In this document: positions 10,275 to 19,294 of the stretch, in pieces
Layout: each line of letters begins with the position of its first letter
Position numbering within the stretch: position 1 is the stretch's first letter
Program-made: the position numbers and the translations under genes
Origin: Brucella anthropi ATCC 49188
Lineage (GTDB): Bacteria; Pseudomonadota; Alphaproteobacteria; Rhizobiales; Rhizobiaceae
Assembly (NCBI RefSeq): GCF_000017405.1
Contig: NC_009667.1
Coordinates: 558,001 to 622,000 of the forward strand
Length of the DNA stretch: 64,000 nt
Reading direction: 5' to 3'
Notes under the pieces: model-generated
Database searches by the model: none
The model's input: the letters and a program-made list of their open reading frames with translations, nothing else
Told to the model about the DNA's origin: nothing

Positions 10275-11369
10275 ATGTCTCACAATAGTTTCGGTCATCT
10301 GTTCCGCGTAACCACCTGGGGCGAAAGCCACGGTCTGGCGCTCGGTTGCGTTGTTGACGGCTGCCCGCCCGGCATTACGTTCACGGAAGCCGAAATTCAG
10401 GCCTATCTCGACAAGCGCAAGCCCGGCCAGTCCAAATATACGACGCAGCGCCGCGAACCGGATCAGGTTCGCGTGCTTTCCGGTGTTCTTCTGGGCGACG
10501 ACGGCGTGACCATGACGACGACTGGCACACCGATCTCGATGATGATCGAGAACACCGATCAGCGCTCGAAGGATTATGGCGAGATTGCCCGTCAGTATCG
10601 TCCCGGTCATGCCGATTATACCTATGACGTCAAATACGGCATTCGCGACTATCGCGGCGGCGGACGTTCGTCGGCGCGCGAAACGGCAGCTCGTGTGGCA
10701 GCAGGCGCCATAGCGCGCAAGGTCGTGCCGGGGCTTGAGGTCAAGGGCGCGCTGGTGGCCATGGGCGTGCACGGTATCGACCGCCGTCGCTGGAACTGGT
10801 CGGAAGTGGACAACAACCCTTTCTTCTCGCCGGATGCCGGTTCGGTCGAGTTGTTCGCAGACTATCTTGATGGCATTCGCAAGAGCGGATCGTCGGTCGG
10901 CGCAGTCATCGAGATTATCGCTGAAGGTGTGCCTGCTGGTATCGGGGCGCCGATCTACGGCAAGCTCGATCAGGATATTGCCAGCCTGCTGATGTCGATC
11001 AACGCCGTGAAGGGTGTGGAAATCGGCAACGGTTTCGAGGCTGCCCGTCTTACCGGCGAAGAGAACGCCGACGAAATGCGCATTGGCAATGACGGCAAGC
11101 CGCTGTTCCTGTCCAATCATGCTGGCGGGATTCTCGGTGGCATTGCGACTGGTGCGCCGGTTGTGGCGCGTTTCGCCGTCAAGCCGACCTCGTCGATCCT
11201 GACCCCGCGCCGCTCCATCGACAAGGACGGCAAGGAAGTGGATGTGATGACCAAGGGTCGTCACGATCCGTGTGTGGGTATTCGTGCCGTACCGATCGGC
11301 GAGGCGATGGTGGCCTGTGCGATTGCAGATCATTATCTGCGTCACCGCGGCCAGACTGGCCGCGTCTGA
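10275..11369 (+). CDS. aroC: Chorismate synthase
   Basis: 364 residues from [20 protein letters not shown]. It eliminates phosphate from EPSP to form chorismate, with reduced FMN as cofactor, ending the shikimate pathway. Family signatures are present: GESHG with [11 protein letters not shown], the arginine-rich [16 protein letters not shown], and NPDA-like C-terminal segments ending in [15 protein letters not shown]. The frame is open upstream to 10233, but the family N-terminus starts at 10275. The last codons (RGQTGRV) lie in the first copy of a 30-bp palindromic repeat that continues past the stop. Confidence 0.96.
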   Translation: MSHNSFGHLFRVTTWGESHGLALGCVVDGCPPGITFTEAEIQAYLDKRKPGQSKYTTQRREPDQVRVLSGVLLGDDGVTMTTTGTPISMMIENTDQRSKDYGEIARQYRPGHADYTYDVKYGIRDYRGGGRSSARETAARVAAGAIARKVVPGLEVKGALVAMGVHGIDRRRWNWSEVDNNPFFSPDAGSVELFADYLDGIRKSGSSVGAVIEIIAEGVPAGIGAPIYGKLDQDIASLLMSINAVKGVEIGNGFEAARLTGEENADEMRIGNDGKPLFLSNHAGGILGGIATGAPVVARFAVKPTSSILTPRRSIDKDGKEVDVMTKGRHDPCVGIRAVPIGEAMVACAIADHYLRHRGQTGRV

Positions 11370-11430
11370 CTAACTTGGGGCCAGACTGGCCGCATGTGAT
11401 TGAATTCGGCCATATTGGCCATATCTGACC
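11349..11430. repeat. Triple ~30-bp palindromic tandem repeat at the end of aroC
   Basis: Three units start at 11349, 11379 and 11408 (spacing 30 and 29 bp). Units 1 and 2 begin with GGCCAGACTGGCC, a perfect 6+1+6 palindrome; unit 3 begins with GGCCATATTGGCC. The tails also match: GTCTGAC, ATGTGAT and ATCTGAC. Unit 1 encodes the last residues and the stop codon of aroC; the other two lie in the 102-bp gap before the riboflavin gene. Confidence 0.85.
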
Positions 11431-11471
11431 GACGATAGGGCCCGTTGGTTGCCTGACACATAGAGGTCGAA

Positions 11472-12587
11472 ATGAGCTATAACCAGAAACAGGTCGTGGA
11501 TGCGCTTCGCGCTTTCGAACGCGGCGAAATCGTTGTGGTCATGGATGATGACGGGCGCGAGAACGAAGGCGACCTGATTGTTGCCGCCGTGCATTGCACG
11601 CCGGAAAAGATGGCCTTCATCGTCCGCCATACGTCCGGCATCGTCTGTACGCCGATGACTCGCGACGAAGCCAAGCGTCTCAACCTCGCGCCGATGGTTG
11701 CCGAAAACGAATCCGCTCACACAACAGCGTTCACTGTGACGGTCGATTACCGCCATGGCACGACGACCGGCATTTCGGCAGAAGACCGCACGCTGACCGT
11801 GCGCAATCTGGCGAACCCGAATGCCGGTGCTTCGGATTTTGTGCGTCCCGGCCATATTTTTCCGCTGGTTGCCCGCGAAGGCGGCGTCTTGATGCGCTCC
11901 GGCCATACGGAAGCCGCTGTCGACCTCTGCAAGCTCGCAAACCTGCCGCCCATCGGCGTTATCTGCGAACTGGTCAATGATGACGGTTCCGTCATGCGTG
12001 GTCCGGACGTGAAGGCCTTTGCTGAAAAGCACACGCTGCATCGGGTTACGGTCGCCGACCTCATCGCCTATCGCCAGCGCAAGGAAACGCTGGTCAAGCG
12101 CGTTGGTGATGCACCGGTCAAGACCTGTGCAGGTGCGGCCCATGCCTACACCTACGAACTGCCATGGGAACCCATGCAGCACGTAGCCGTCGTGTTCGGC
12201 GATATTCGTGACGGCGAGGAAGTGCCGGTCCGCCTGCATCGCGAAGATGTGCTGAACGATGTCTTTGGCAAAGGTGGCAGCAATCTCGATGCCATCATGG
12301 AAAAGATGGGCAAGGAAGGTCGCGGCGTACTGGTCTATCTGCGCGAAGGTTCTGTTGGCGTGCGTTCCGATCACCACGACACCCGCGCCCGTGACGCGAT
12401 CCAGAGCGAGCATGAAAGCCATGCCGAAGCGGTTGCCCGCGAGGAGGAATGGCGTCAGATCGGCCTTGGTGCGCAGATATTGAAGGATCTCGGAATCACG
12501 TCGATTGTGCTTTTGGCATCGCGTGAGCGTCACTATGTTGGCCTTGAAGGTTTCGGCATCCACATCGCCCGTACGGAAATCATCTAG
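11472..12587 (+). CDS. ribB: DHBP synthase with degenerate GTP cyclohydrolase II domain (RibBX type)
   Basis: 371 residues. Residues about 1-205 are 3,4-dihydroxy-2-butanone 4-phosphate synthase: DDDGRENEGDLI, the HTSG segment, HTTAFTVTVD, and RPGHIFPL with GHTEAAVDL. This enzyme makes the four-carbon precursor of riboflavin from ribulose 5-phosphate. The rest has the length and frame of a GTP cyclohydrolase II domain (VPVRLHREDVLNDVFG ... GRGVLVYLREG), but the zinc-binding Cys cluster is missing (KGGSNLD stands where CDCG-type residues are expected), so it probably lacks that activity. This fits the RibBX class known in Rhizobiales. No FMN riboswitch is seen upstream; a palindromic repeat lies there instead. 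Confidence 0.9.
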   Translation: MSYNQKQVVDALRAFERGEIVVVMDDDGRENEGDLIVAAVHCTPEKMAFIVRHTSGIVCTPMTRDEAKRLNLAPMVAENESAHTTAFTVTVDYRHGTTTGISAEDRTLTVRNLANPNAGASDFVRPGHIFPLVAREGGVLMRSGHTEAAVDLCKLANLPPIGVICELVNDDGSVMRGPDVKAFAEKHTLHRVTVADLIAYRQRKETLVKRVGDAPVKTCAGAAHAYTYELPWEPMQHVAVVFGDIRDGEEVPVRLHREDVLNDVFGKGGSNLDAIMEKMGKEGRGVLVYLREGSVGVRSDHHDTRARDAIQSEHESHAEAVAREEEWRQIGLGAQILKDLGITSIVLLASRERHYVGLEGFGIHIARTEII

Positions 12588-12654
12588 TCTCCTTCAGACA
12601 AAGCTGGCGCATGGCCGTCATGGTCATGTGCCGGTGAGATGCTATAGTGAATCG

Positions 12655-13605
12655 ATGACGACACGGCTTTACTGGCATCCGATCTATCTCGAACATCTGA
12701 CCCCGCCCGGCCATCCCGAGCGCCCGGATCGTATCCGTGCCTTGATGAGCGAATTGGAGGGGCCGGATTTCTATCGGCTCGACCGGGTGGAAGCGCCGCG
12801 CGGCGACGAGGCGTCAGTGTTGCTTGCCCATCCGGAAAAGCATCTGGAAGCCATACGCGCCGAAATACCGGAGCCTGCTTCGGACGAGGCAGCGCCAGCG
12901 CCCGTGGTGAAGCTTGACGGCGACACCTATGTCAGCCCGAAAAGTCTGGATGCAGCGCTGACGGCGATTGGTGCGGCGACAGCGGCGGTCGATGATGTCT
13001 TTTCCGGTGCTGCAAACAACGTGTTCGTTGCAGCCCGCCCGCCGGGACATCATGCTGAGCGTTCCACTGCGATGGGCTTTTGCCTTTTCAACAATATTGC
13101 GATTGCCGCCCGTCATGCACAGCAGCGTCATGGCGCGGAACGTGTCGCTATCGTCGATTGGGATGTCCATCACGGCAACGGAACGCAGGATATTTTCAGG
13201 GACGATCCAAGCGTCCTGTTCTGTTCGACGCATCAGTTTCCCTTGTATCCCGGAACGGGGTCGAAGGACGAAACCGGCGTCGGCAACATCTTCAATGCAC
13301 CGCTTTCCCCCGATACGGGAAGCCGCGAATTCCGCGAGGCATTTAATAGTCGTGTATTGCCCGCTTTGGACAATTTCCGGCCAGATTTGATCCTTATTTC
13401 GGCGGGCTTCGATGCTCATTTTCGCGATCCGCTGGCCGAGCTCAATCTTGACGAAGCGGATTTTGACTGGGCGACGGGCAAACTCATGGAGCGGGCAGAA
13501 AGGTTCTGCGATCACCGGCTAGTGAGTGTGCTTGAAGGTGGATATGATCTAGAGGGCTTGTCGCAGTCCGCGTCTACGCATATTACGCGGCTGTTGAAAG
13601 GATGA
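12655..13605 (+). CDS. Histone deacetylase-like amidohydrolase
   Basis: 316 residues from MTTRLYWHP. Members of this family (acetoin-utilisation / acetylpolyamine amidohydrolase class) remove acyl groups from amines with a zinc ion. Visible motifs: HPERPDRI, the catalytic His pair in PPGHHAERSTAMGFC, zinc ligands in VDWDVHHGNGTQDIF and SAGFDAHFRDPL, and the C-terminal LEGGYDLEGL. The frame is open back to 12505, but the extra residues overlap the 3' end of the preceding gene and match nothing. xseB starts 3 bp after it, so the two are probably co-transcribed. Confidence 0.9.
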   Translation: MTTRLYWHPIYLEHLTPPGHPERPDRIRALMSELEGPDFYRLDRVEAPRGDEASVLLAHPEKHLEAIRAEIPEPASDEAAPAPVVKLDGDTYVSPKSLDAALTAIGAATAAVDDVFSGAANNVFVAARPPGHHAERSTAMGFCLFNNIAIAARHAQQRHGAERVAIVDWDVHHGNGTQDIFRDDPSVLFCSTHQFPLYPGTGSKDETGVGNIFNAPLSPDTGSREFREAFNSRVLPALDNFRPDLILISAGFDAHFRDPLAELNLDEADFDWATGKLMERAERFCDHRLVSVLEGGYDLEGLSQSASTHITRLLKG

Positions 13606-13608
13606 ATC

Positions 13609-13863
13609 ATGGTAACCGAACCGTCCAACGCCGACATTGCAGTAATGAGCTTCGAGGATGCGTTGAAGCAGCTTGAGAAGATCGTCGACGATCTGGAGCG
13701 GGGCGACGTGCCGCTGGAAGAGTCCATTCGCATCTATGAGCGTGGCGAGGCTCTGAAAAAGCATTGCGATACGCTTCTGAAGTCTGCCGAGGACAAGGTG
13801 GAGAAGATTCGCATTGGCCGCGACGGCCAGCCGGTCGGAACCGAACCGCTCGATCCGGAATAA
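13609..13863 (+). CDS. xseB: Exodeoxyribonuclease VII small subunit
   Basis: 84 residues, the normal size. The core [20 protein letters not shown] and [19 protein letters not shown] is the two-helix XseB fold. It assembles with XseA to degrade single-stranded DNA; xseA is not in this window. GAAAGGA lies upstream of the ATG. The position shortly before dxs is typical for this subunit gene, though here several small genes intervene. Confidence 0.93.
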   Translation: MVTEPSNADIAVMSFEDALKQLEKIVDDLERGDVPLEESIRIYERGEALKKHCDTLLKSAEDKVEKIRIGRDGQPVGTEPLDPE

Positions 13864-13882
13864 ACTGGTCCAATAATTCTGC

Positions 13883-14401
13883 TCAGAACAGCGTTTTGAG
13901 CTGGGTGACATAAGGCGCGAGAATCCCGCTCAGCATGTAGGGACCTAGGCCCCAGACCAGTGTCCATCCTGCAGCTGCGACGATATTGGCCGCCAGAAAA
14001 TGCAGCGGGTTCATTTTCATCGAACCCGCAACGATGCCGTTGAGCTGTCGCAGGAGCACGACGAAACGAGCCGTCGCGACCACGTAAATTCCCTTGCTGT
14101 CGAAAAGTTTCTCGAACTGTTCCAGCCGTTCAGGCGTCAGCTTGACGAGGTGCCCGTATCGCAGGATCAGGCGGCGGCCACCGAAACGGCCGATCAGGTA
14201 TCCGGTGCAATCGCCAAGTACGGCGCCGATGAATACGGCAATCAGTACGGCTTCGATATTGAGCGTTCCATGCAAGGCAAGCAGCGAGCTTGCTATAAGG
14301 GCGCTCTCACCGGGCAATGGTGCACCGAAAGATTCGAAATATACGATTACGAAAAGCGCGAGCGCGCCATAGGCTGCAATATATGGTTCCAGAAAGCTCA
14401 T
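13883..14401 (-). CDS. DedA family inner-membrane protein
   Basis: 172 residues from MSFLEPYIAAYGALALF. It carries the DedA (VTT/SNARE-associated) features: ESFGAPLPGESAL near the N-terminus, GDCTGYLIGRFGG, and the arginine segment VVATARFVVLLRQLNGIVAG. These are polytopic proteins linked to membrane homeostasis and lipid carrier recycling. The open frame reaches 14476, but that extension includes a terminator hairpin, so the shorter start is chosen. It is convergent with xseB, leaving 19 bp. Confidence 0.88.
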   Translation of the reverse strand: MSFLEPYIAAYGALALFVIVYFESFGAPLPGESALIASSLLALHGTLNIEAVLIAVFIGAVLGDCTGYLIGRFGGRRLILRYGHLVKLTPERLEQFEKLFDSKGIYVVATARFVVLLRQLNGIVAGSMKMNPLHFLAANIVAAAGWTLVWGLGPYMLSGILAPYVTQLKTLF

Positions 14402-14429
14402 GGATTGGCAGGTCTTTCGGCCGACAGAA

Positions 14430-14458
14430 CTAAAAAGGCTCCGGACGAGCCGGAGCCT
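14430..14458 (-). terminator. Terminator of the GlsB-like gene
   Basis: AGGCTCCGG (14436-14444) pairs with CCGGAGCCT (14450-14458) around a 5-nt loop. Read on the minus strand the stem is followed by TTTTTAG. It separates the small membrane gene from the dedA-family gene. Confidence 0.85.
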
Positions 14459-14477
14459 GAAATCTGTAACTATCACA

Positions 14478-14741
14478 TCAGCCGATGGAACGCTTGCCGG
14501 TAATTGCGTGGTATACCCACAACACGATTATTGAGCCGATGATCGCGATAACAAGGCTGATCGGATCGAATGCGCCAGTGACGCCACGTCCAAAAAGCTG
14601 AGACGAGATCACACCGCCGACAATGGCGCCGACAATGCCGAGAGCAATATCCAGGAACAGGCCCTGGCCACTTTTATTAACGATCTTGCTGCCGATGAAG
14701 CCGGCAATCAAGCCTAGTATTATCCAGCTTATAACAGACAT
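14478..14741 (-). CDS. GlsB/YeaQ/YmgE family small membrane protein
   Basis: 87 residues with three hydrophobic segments: SWIILGLIAGFIGSKIV, ALGIVGAIVGGVISSQLFG and SLVIAIIGSIIVLWVYHAI. This is the pattern of the transglycosylase-associated (YeaQ/YmgE) family, often stress induced. Despite the family name it has no catalytic residues. GGGAGAT precedes the start and a strong terminator follows. Confidence 0.85.
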   Translation of the reverse strand: MSVISWIILGLIAGFIGSKIVNKSGQGLFLDIALGIVGAIVGGVISSQLFGRGVTGAFDPISLVIAIIGSIIVLWVYHAITGKRSIG

Positions 14742-14904
14742 CTAATATCTCCCGATGCGTAAATACACTTTTGCATCACGCACTTAGGAAATTTTCACAC
14801 TGCTATAAAATTTGCAAGGTATAATGCTTGTCAAATCGGGAAACCCATTTAACTTTAACTTACCGAATGCACAGTTGGCATCGGATAACAGGGAGTATCG
14901 TGTG

Positions 14905-15465
14905 ATGGGAAGTTATGACGACAACTCAGGCAATTCGCCCATTCCCGGCGGAAGCCTCGCGAAACCGGTTCTGATTGCGCTCGGCGCCCTGCTGATCGGC
15001 AAGATGCTGAAGGGTAATAGCGAAGAGACGGAGGCCACTCAGGCGCAGCCCGTACCAGTACCGGATCAGTCGCAAGCAGGCGGCGGCCTGCTTGGCGGTA
15101 TCCTTGGCGGGCTTGGTGGTCTGCTTGGCGGTGCGGCTGCCGGAAATGCCTCAGCAGCTCCCTCGGCTCCGGGTTCACTGGGCGGCGGTCTTGGCGGCCT
15201 CCTTGATCAGTTGAAACAGGCTGGCCTCGGTGAAAAGGTGGATTCCTGGGTCGGCCAGGGAACCAATCATTCAATCGAGCCGGGCCAGCTTGGCGACGCA
15301 ATCGGCCAGAAAACACTGAGCGAAATTGCTCAGCACGCCGGTATCGACCAGCAGGAACTTCTGGATCAGCTGTCGCAGGTTCTGCCGGGATTGGTGGACA
15401 AGCTGACGACAAACGGACAGGTACCTGACGCCAGCTCGCTTTCCAAGCTGTTGCAGGGACGCTGA
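14905..15465 (+). CDS. DUF937/YidB-like protein
   Basis: 186 residues. After MGSYDDNSGNSPIPGG comes a hydrophobic helix (KPVLIALGALLIGKML), a Pro/Gln linker, a glycine/leucine-rich repeat segment (GGGLLGGILGGLGGLLGG), then a helical C-terminal domain (GLGEKVDSWVGQGTNHSIEP, IAQHAGIDQQELLDQLSQVL) typical of the YidB/DUF937 family. Its function is unknown. The frame is open back to 14812, but GGGAG nine bases before 14905 supports the shorter start. Confidence 0.82.
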   Translation: MGSYDDNSGNSPIPGGSLAKPVLIALGALLIGKMLKGNSEETEATQAQPVPVPDQSQAGGGLLGGILGGLGGLLGGAAAGNASAAPSAPGSLGGGLGGLLDQLKQAGLGEKVDSWVGQGTNHSIEPGQLGDAIGQKTLSEIAQHAGIDQQELLDQLSQVLPGLVDKLTTNGQVPDASSLSKLLQGR

Positions 15466-15485
15466 CAGAATTTGCATCCTGATCG

Positions 15486-15517
15486 AACCGCACCGCTTGT
15501 CGGTGCGGTTTTGTTTT
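15486..15517 (+). terminator. Terminator after DUF937 gene
   Basis: AACCGCACCG (15486-15495) pairs perfectly with CGGTGCGGTT (15501-15510) around a 5-nt loop, followed by TTGTTTT. Confidence 0.92.
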
Positions 15518-15588
15518 GGGGCTACATTCGATAAAATGACGGCGCCGCTTATATAAGCGTTGTAGAGCAATAGCTGGAGTTGCGTTGC

Positions 15589-16509
15589 ATGAGTTTCTTT
15601 CCGTGTCCTGATCCGGTTCTTGGCGACAAGACGTCGGTAGACAGCATTGAAACGCTGGTCATTCCACGCACAAGCGACATCGGTGGACTGGAAGTGCGGC
15701 GAGCCTTGCCGACCGTGCGCCGCCGTCTGGTCGGGCCGTTCATTTTCTTTGATCGCATGGGACCCGCCGTTCTGAGGGATGGTGATGCGCTGGATGTGCG
15801 CCCGCACCCGCATATCGGACTTTCGACCGTGACCTATCTGTTTGACGGACATATCCGCCACAGAGACAGTCTCGGCACCGAAATGGTTATTCGTCCCGGT
15901 GACGCGAACCTCATGACCGCCGGTCGTGGCATCGTGCATTCCGAACGATCGCCAGAAGAGGAGCGCAACGGGCCACTGTCTATTTCCGGCATTCAGACCT
16001 GGCTCGCGCTGCCCGATGCGCTGGAAGAAATCAGCCCGGAATTTTTTCACACCAATGCGCCAGAACTGCCGGTGATGGAGGATCGCGATTTCTCCGGTCG
16101 GCTGATCATGGGCTCCATGCTGGGGCTGAAGTCTCCAGTGATCCAGCACGCCGATACGCTTTATGCGGATATTCGTATAGAACCGAACGGGCGCTTTCCG
16201 ATTCCGCCCGTGGCCGAAGAACGCGCCATCTATACGCTGCAGGGCAATGTCGGCATTGGCGGTGAGGTCTTCCCGCCGGACCGTTTGCTGGCATTCCGCC
16301 CTGGCGACGATATTGTCGTGCAGGCCGGGCCGGAAGGTGCTCATATTATGCTTTTTGGCGGTGCAACTCTCGGCTCGAAGCGCTATGTATGGTGGAACTT
16401 CGTATCCTCATCGCGAGAGAGGATAGAGCAGGCCAAGGAAGAATGGCGCAGCGGGCGTTTCGACATCGTGCCCGGTGACGAGAAGGATTTCATACCTCTG
16501 CCTGAATAA
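15589..16509 (+). CDS. Pirin family protein
   Basis: 306 residues, a bicupin. Metal-binding residues of the pirin N-terminal cupin are seen in RPHPHIGLSTVTYLFDG and in NLMTAGRGIVHSERSPEE (His and Glu). The second cupin includes GGEVFPPDRLLAFRPGDD. Bacterial pirins have been described as quercetin dioxygenases or as regulators of metabolic enzymes; the role here is not evident. GGAG lies ten bases before the ATG. Confidence 0.9.
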   Translation: MSFFPCPDPVLGDKTSVDSIETLVIPRTSDIGGLEVRRALPTVRRRLVGPFIFFDRMGPAVLRDGDALDVRPHPHIGLSTVTYLFDGHIRHRDSLGTEMVIRPGDANLMTAGRGIVHSERSPEEERNGPLSISGIQTWLALPDALEEISPEFFHTNAPELPVMEDRDFSGRLIMGSMLGLKSPVIQHADTLYADIRIEPNGRFPIPPVAEERAIYTLQGNVGIGGEVFPPDRLLAFRPGDDIVVQAGPEGAHIMLFGGATLGSKRYVWWNFVSSSRERIEQAKEEWRSGRFDIVPGDEKDFIPLPE

Positions 16510-16612
16510 TGTGGATTGCCTCCCGCTGTAGGACACGATGTTCCGCCCTGCTTGATCCTGTCGCGTTGCTGCTATACCGACAACAAAACCGAACCAGAAA
16601 CAGGTTGTTTTA

Positions 16613-18529
16613 ATGTCCCGACCCACGACCCCATTGCTTGACAAGGCGCCGATCCCGGAAGCCCTGCGCGCATTGCCGGAATCTGATCTGCCGCAGCTCG
16701 CGCAGGAATTGCGTGCAGAGCTGATCGACGTGGTTTCAACCACCGGCGGGCATCTGGGAGCGGGACTGGGAGTGGTGGAGCTGACAGTGGCATTGCACCA
16801 TGTCTTCGACACACCGCACGACCGTATCATCTGGGACGTTGGTCATCAGGCTTATCCGCACAAGATTTTGACCGGGCGCCGCGACCGTATCCGCACATTG
16901 CGCCAGACCGGCGGTCTTTCGGGTTTCACCAAGCGTACTGAAAGTGAATATGATCCTTTCGGTGCTGCACATTCATCGACATCGATTTCCGCTGGCCTCG
17001 GCATGGCGGTCGCATCCGATCTTTCGGGCGAAAAGCGCAATGTTATTGCCGTCATTGGCGATGGCTCCATGTCGGCAGGCATGGCCTATGAGGCGATGAA
17101 TAATGCTGGTGCGCTCGACGCGCGCCTCATTGTCATCCTCAACGATAATGATATGTCGATTGCGCCGCCGACCGGTGCGATGAGCGCCTATCTGGCGCGT
17201 CTTGTCTCCGGCAAGACCTATCGCAGCGTTCGCGAGGCCGCCAAGCAGGTCGCCAAGAAACTGCCGAAGTTTTTGCAGGACAAGGCCCGCAAATCAGAAG
17301 AATATGCGCGTGCCTTCTTTACAGGCGGCACCCTGTTCGAGGAACTTGGTTTTTACTATGTCGGTCCTATCGACGGCCATAATCTGGATCATCTGCTGCC
17401 GATCCTGAAAAACGTACGCGATACGCAGGAAGGCCCGGTGCTCATTCATGTGGTGACACAGAAGGGCAAGGGCTATGCGCCTGCAGAAGCTGCCGCCGAT
17501 AAATATCACGGCGTCAACAAGTTCGACGTCATCACCGGCAAGCAGTCGAAGCCGCCTGCAAATGCACCGAGCTACACCAAGATTTTCGGCACGAGCCTGA
17601 TCGAAGAAGCCCGTCACGACGACAGAATAGTGGCAATCACCGCCGCCATGCCATCGGGCACCGGGCTTGATCTTTTTGGCGAAGTGTTTCCTCAGCGCAC
17701 ATTCGATGTCGGTATTGCCGAGCAACATGCGGTAACCTTCGCCGCCGGTCTGGCCAGCGAGGGCTATAAGCCCTTCTGCGCGATCTATTCCACCTTCCTG
17801 CAGCGTGGTTACGACCAGGTCGTGCATGACGTGTCGATCCAGAATCTGCCGGTGCGCTTCCCCATTGATCGCGCCGGACTGGTTGGTGCCGATGGCCCGA
17901 CCCATGCAGGCTCCTTCGATACGGGCTTTCTCGCAGCTCTTCCCGGTTTTGTAGTGATGGCTGCATCGGATGAAGCCGAACTGCGCCATATGGTGCGCAC
18001 GGCTGCCGAATATGATGAAGGCCCGATCTCTTTCCGCTATCCGCGTGGCGACGGTGTAGGTGTTGACCTGCCAGAGCGTGGACAACTGCTCGAAATCGGC
18101 AAGGGCCGCATCGTGCGCGAGGGCACGAAGGTTGCTCTGCTGTCCTTCGGAACGCGCTTGCAGGAATGTCTTGCCGCCGCCGATGAACTGGGTGCTGCCG
18201 GTCTTTCCACCACAGTTGCCGATGCGCGCTTTGCCAAGCCACTCGACCACGATCTGATCCGTCGTCTGGCACGCGAGCATGAAGTGCTGGTTATGGTGGA
18301 AGAGGGCGCTGTCGGTGGCTTTGCTTCCCACGTGCTGCAATTCCTTGCGACTGACGGCCTTCTTGATCGTGGCCTCAAGGTGCGGGCTTTGACCTTGCCG
18401 GATACTTATCAGGACCACGGCAAGCCGGATGCGATGTATGCCGAGGCCGGCCTTGACCGGACAGGCATCGTGCATGCGGTGTTTGCAGCTCTTGGCCGCG
18501 AGGCCGTTGCAGCGCCGTTTAGCGCCTGA
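16613..18529 (+). CDS. dxs: 1-deoxy-D-xylulose-5-phosphate synthase
   Basis: 638 residues, full length. It condenses pyruvate and glyceraldehyde 3-phosphate with thiamine diphosphate in the first step of the MEP isoprenoid pathway. Key segments: [34 protein letters not shown], the ThDP/Mg motif [28 protein letters not shown], the catalytic Glu in [11 protein letters not shown], and [15 protein letters not shown]. tlyA starts 3 bp later and a methyltransferase gene overlaps that, so these are one operon. ispH, which ends the same pathway, is also in the window (59.9 kb). Confidence 0.97.
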   Translation: MSRPTTPLLDKAPIPEALRALPESDLPQLAQELRAELIDVVSTTGGHLGAGLGVVELTVALHHVFDTPHDRIIWDVGHQAYPHKILTGRRDRIRTLRQTGGLSGFTKRTESEYDPFGAAHSSTSISAGLGMAVASDLSGEKRNVIAVIGDGSMSAGMAYEAMNNAGALDARLIVILNDNDMSIAPPTGAMSAYLARLVSGKTYRSVREAAKQVAKKLPKFLQDKARKSEEYARAFFTGGTLFEELGFYYVGPIDGHNLDHLLPILKNVRDTQEGPVLIHVVTQKGKGYAPAEAAADKYHGVNKFDVITGKQSKPPANAPSYTKIFGTSLIEEARHDDRIVAITAAMPSGTGLDLFGEVFPQRTFDVGIAEQHAVTFAAGLASEGYKPFCAIYSTFLQRGYDQVVHDVSIQNLPVRFPIDRAGLVGADGPTHAGSFDTGFLAALPGFVVMAASDEAELRHMVRTAAEYDEGPISFRYPRGDGVGVDLPERGQLLEIGKGRIVREGTKVALLSFGTRLQECLAAADELGAAGLSTTVADARFAKPLDHDLIRRLAREHEVLVMVEEGAVGGFASHVLQFLATDGLLDRGLKVRALTLPDTYQDHGKPDAMYAEAGLDRTGIVHAVFAALGREAVAAPFSA

Positions 18530-18532
18530 CCG

Positions 18533-19294
18533 ATGAGCGGAGAAACGAGCGACAAGAACCTGCGGCTCGATCAACTGCTGGTGGAGCTTGGACTGTTTGC
18601 AACGCGTTCGCGGGCGCGTGATGCAATCCAGCGCGGCACGGTCAAGGTGGACGGCAAGCCCGTCACCAAGCCGGGCCAGACGGTTTTGCGCACCGCAAAG
18701 ATCGCCGTGGATGATCCGGCGAGTGCTTATGTTTCTCGCGCTGCCTTGAAGCTTATCGCGGCGCTTGACCATTTCGAGCTTGATGTGAAGGGGCGCACCG
18801 CGCTCGACATAGGCGCATCGACAGGCGGTTTCACGCAAGTTTTGCTGGAGCGCGGCGCAAGTCATGTTCTTGCCATCGATGTCGGCCACGACCAGTTGCA
18901 CGAGACCCTGCGCGCCGATCCACGCGTCACCAACAAGGAAGGGCTCAATGCTCGTGCGCTGGAACTTTCCCATCTCGATGGACGCGAAATCGATTGCGTG
19001 GTTTCGGACGTGAGTTTTATTTCGCTGAAACTCGCCTTGCCTCCGGCATTGGCCTTTGCGCAAAAAGGTGCTATCTGCGCGCTTCTCGTAAAGCCGCAAT
19101 TTGAAGCGGGCCGCGAGGCTATCGGCAAGGGCGGCATTTTGCGCGATCCGAAAGATGGCGAACGCATAGCAGAAGAACTGAAATCATGGCTTGAGACGCT
19201 GCCCGGCTGGCGCGCGCTCGGCCTCTGCCCGTCGCCCATCGAAGGCGGCGATGGCAATCGTGAATATCTCCTGGCAGGAAAGAAGGACCAATGA
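18533..19294 (+). CDS. tlyA: TlyA family rRNA 2'-O-methyltransferase
   Basis: 253 residues. An S4 RNA-binding domain (RLDQLLVELGLFATRSRARD ... VDGKPVTKPG, residues about 10-70) is followed by an FtsJ-like SAM-binding domain: ALDIGASTGGFTQVLLERG, AIDVGHDQLH, and the catalytic-region VVSDVSFISLKLALPP. Members methylate ribose of cytidines in ribosomal RNA; the older name is haemolysin A. It is the second gene of the dxs operon. Confidence 0.92.
   Translation: MSGETSDKNLRLDQLLVELGLFATRSRARDAIQRGTVKVDGKPVTKPGQTVLRTAKIAVDDPASAYVSRAALKLIAALDHFELDVKGRTALDIGASTGGFTQVLLERGASHVLAIDVGHDQLHETLRADPRVTNKEGLNARALELSHLDGREIDCVVSDVSFISLKLALPPALAFAQKGAICALLVKPQFEAGREAIGKGGILRDPKDGERIAEELKSWLETLPGWRALGLCPSPIEGGDGNREYLLAGKKDQ

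Noticed and set aside
11349..11430. CRISPR-like array
   Set aside because: Only three degenerate units, no unique spacers of constant size, no cas genes; the unit is a palindromic tandem repeat overlapping a coding sequence.
11370..11471. FMN riboswitch or other metabolite-sensing leader before the riboflavin gene
   Set aside because: The gap is only 102 bp and is made mainly of the palindromic tandem repeat; the conserved RFN-type segments are not seen.
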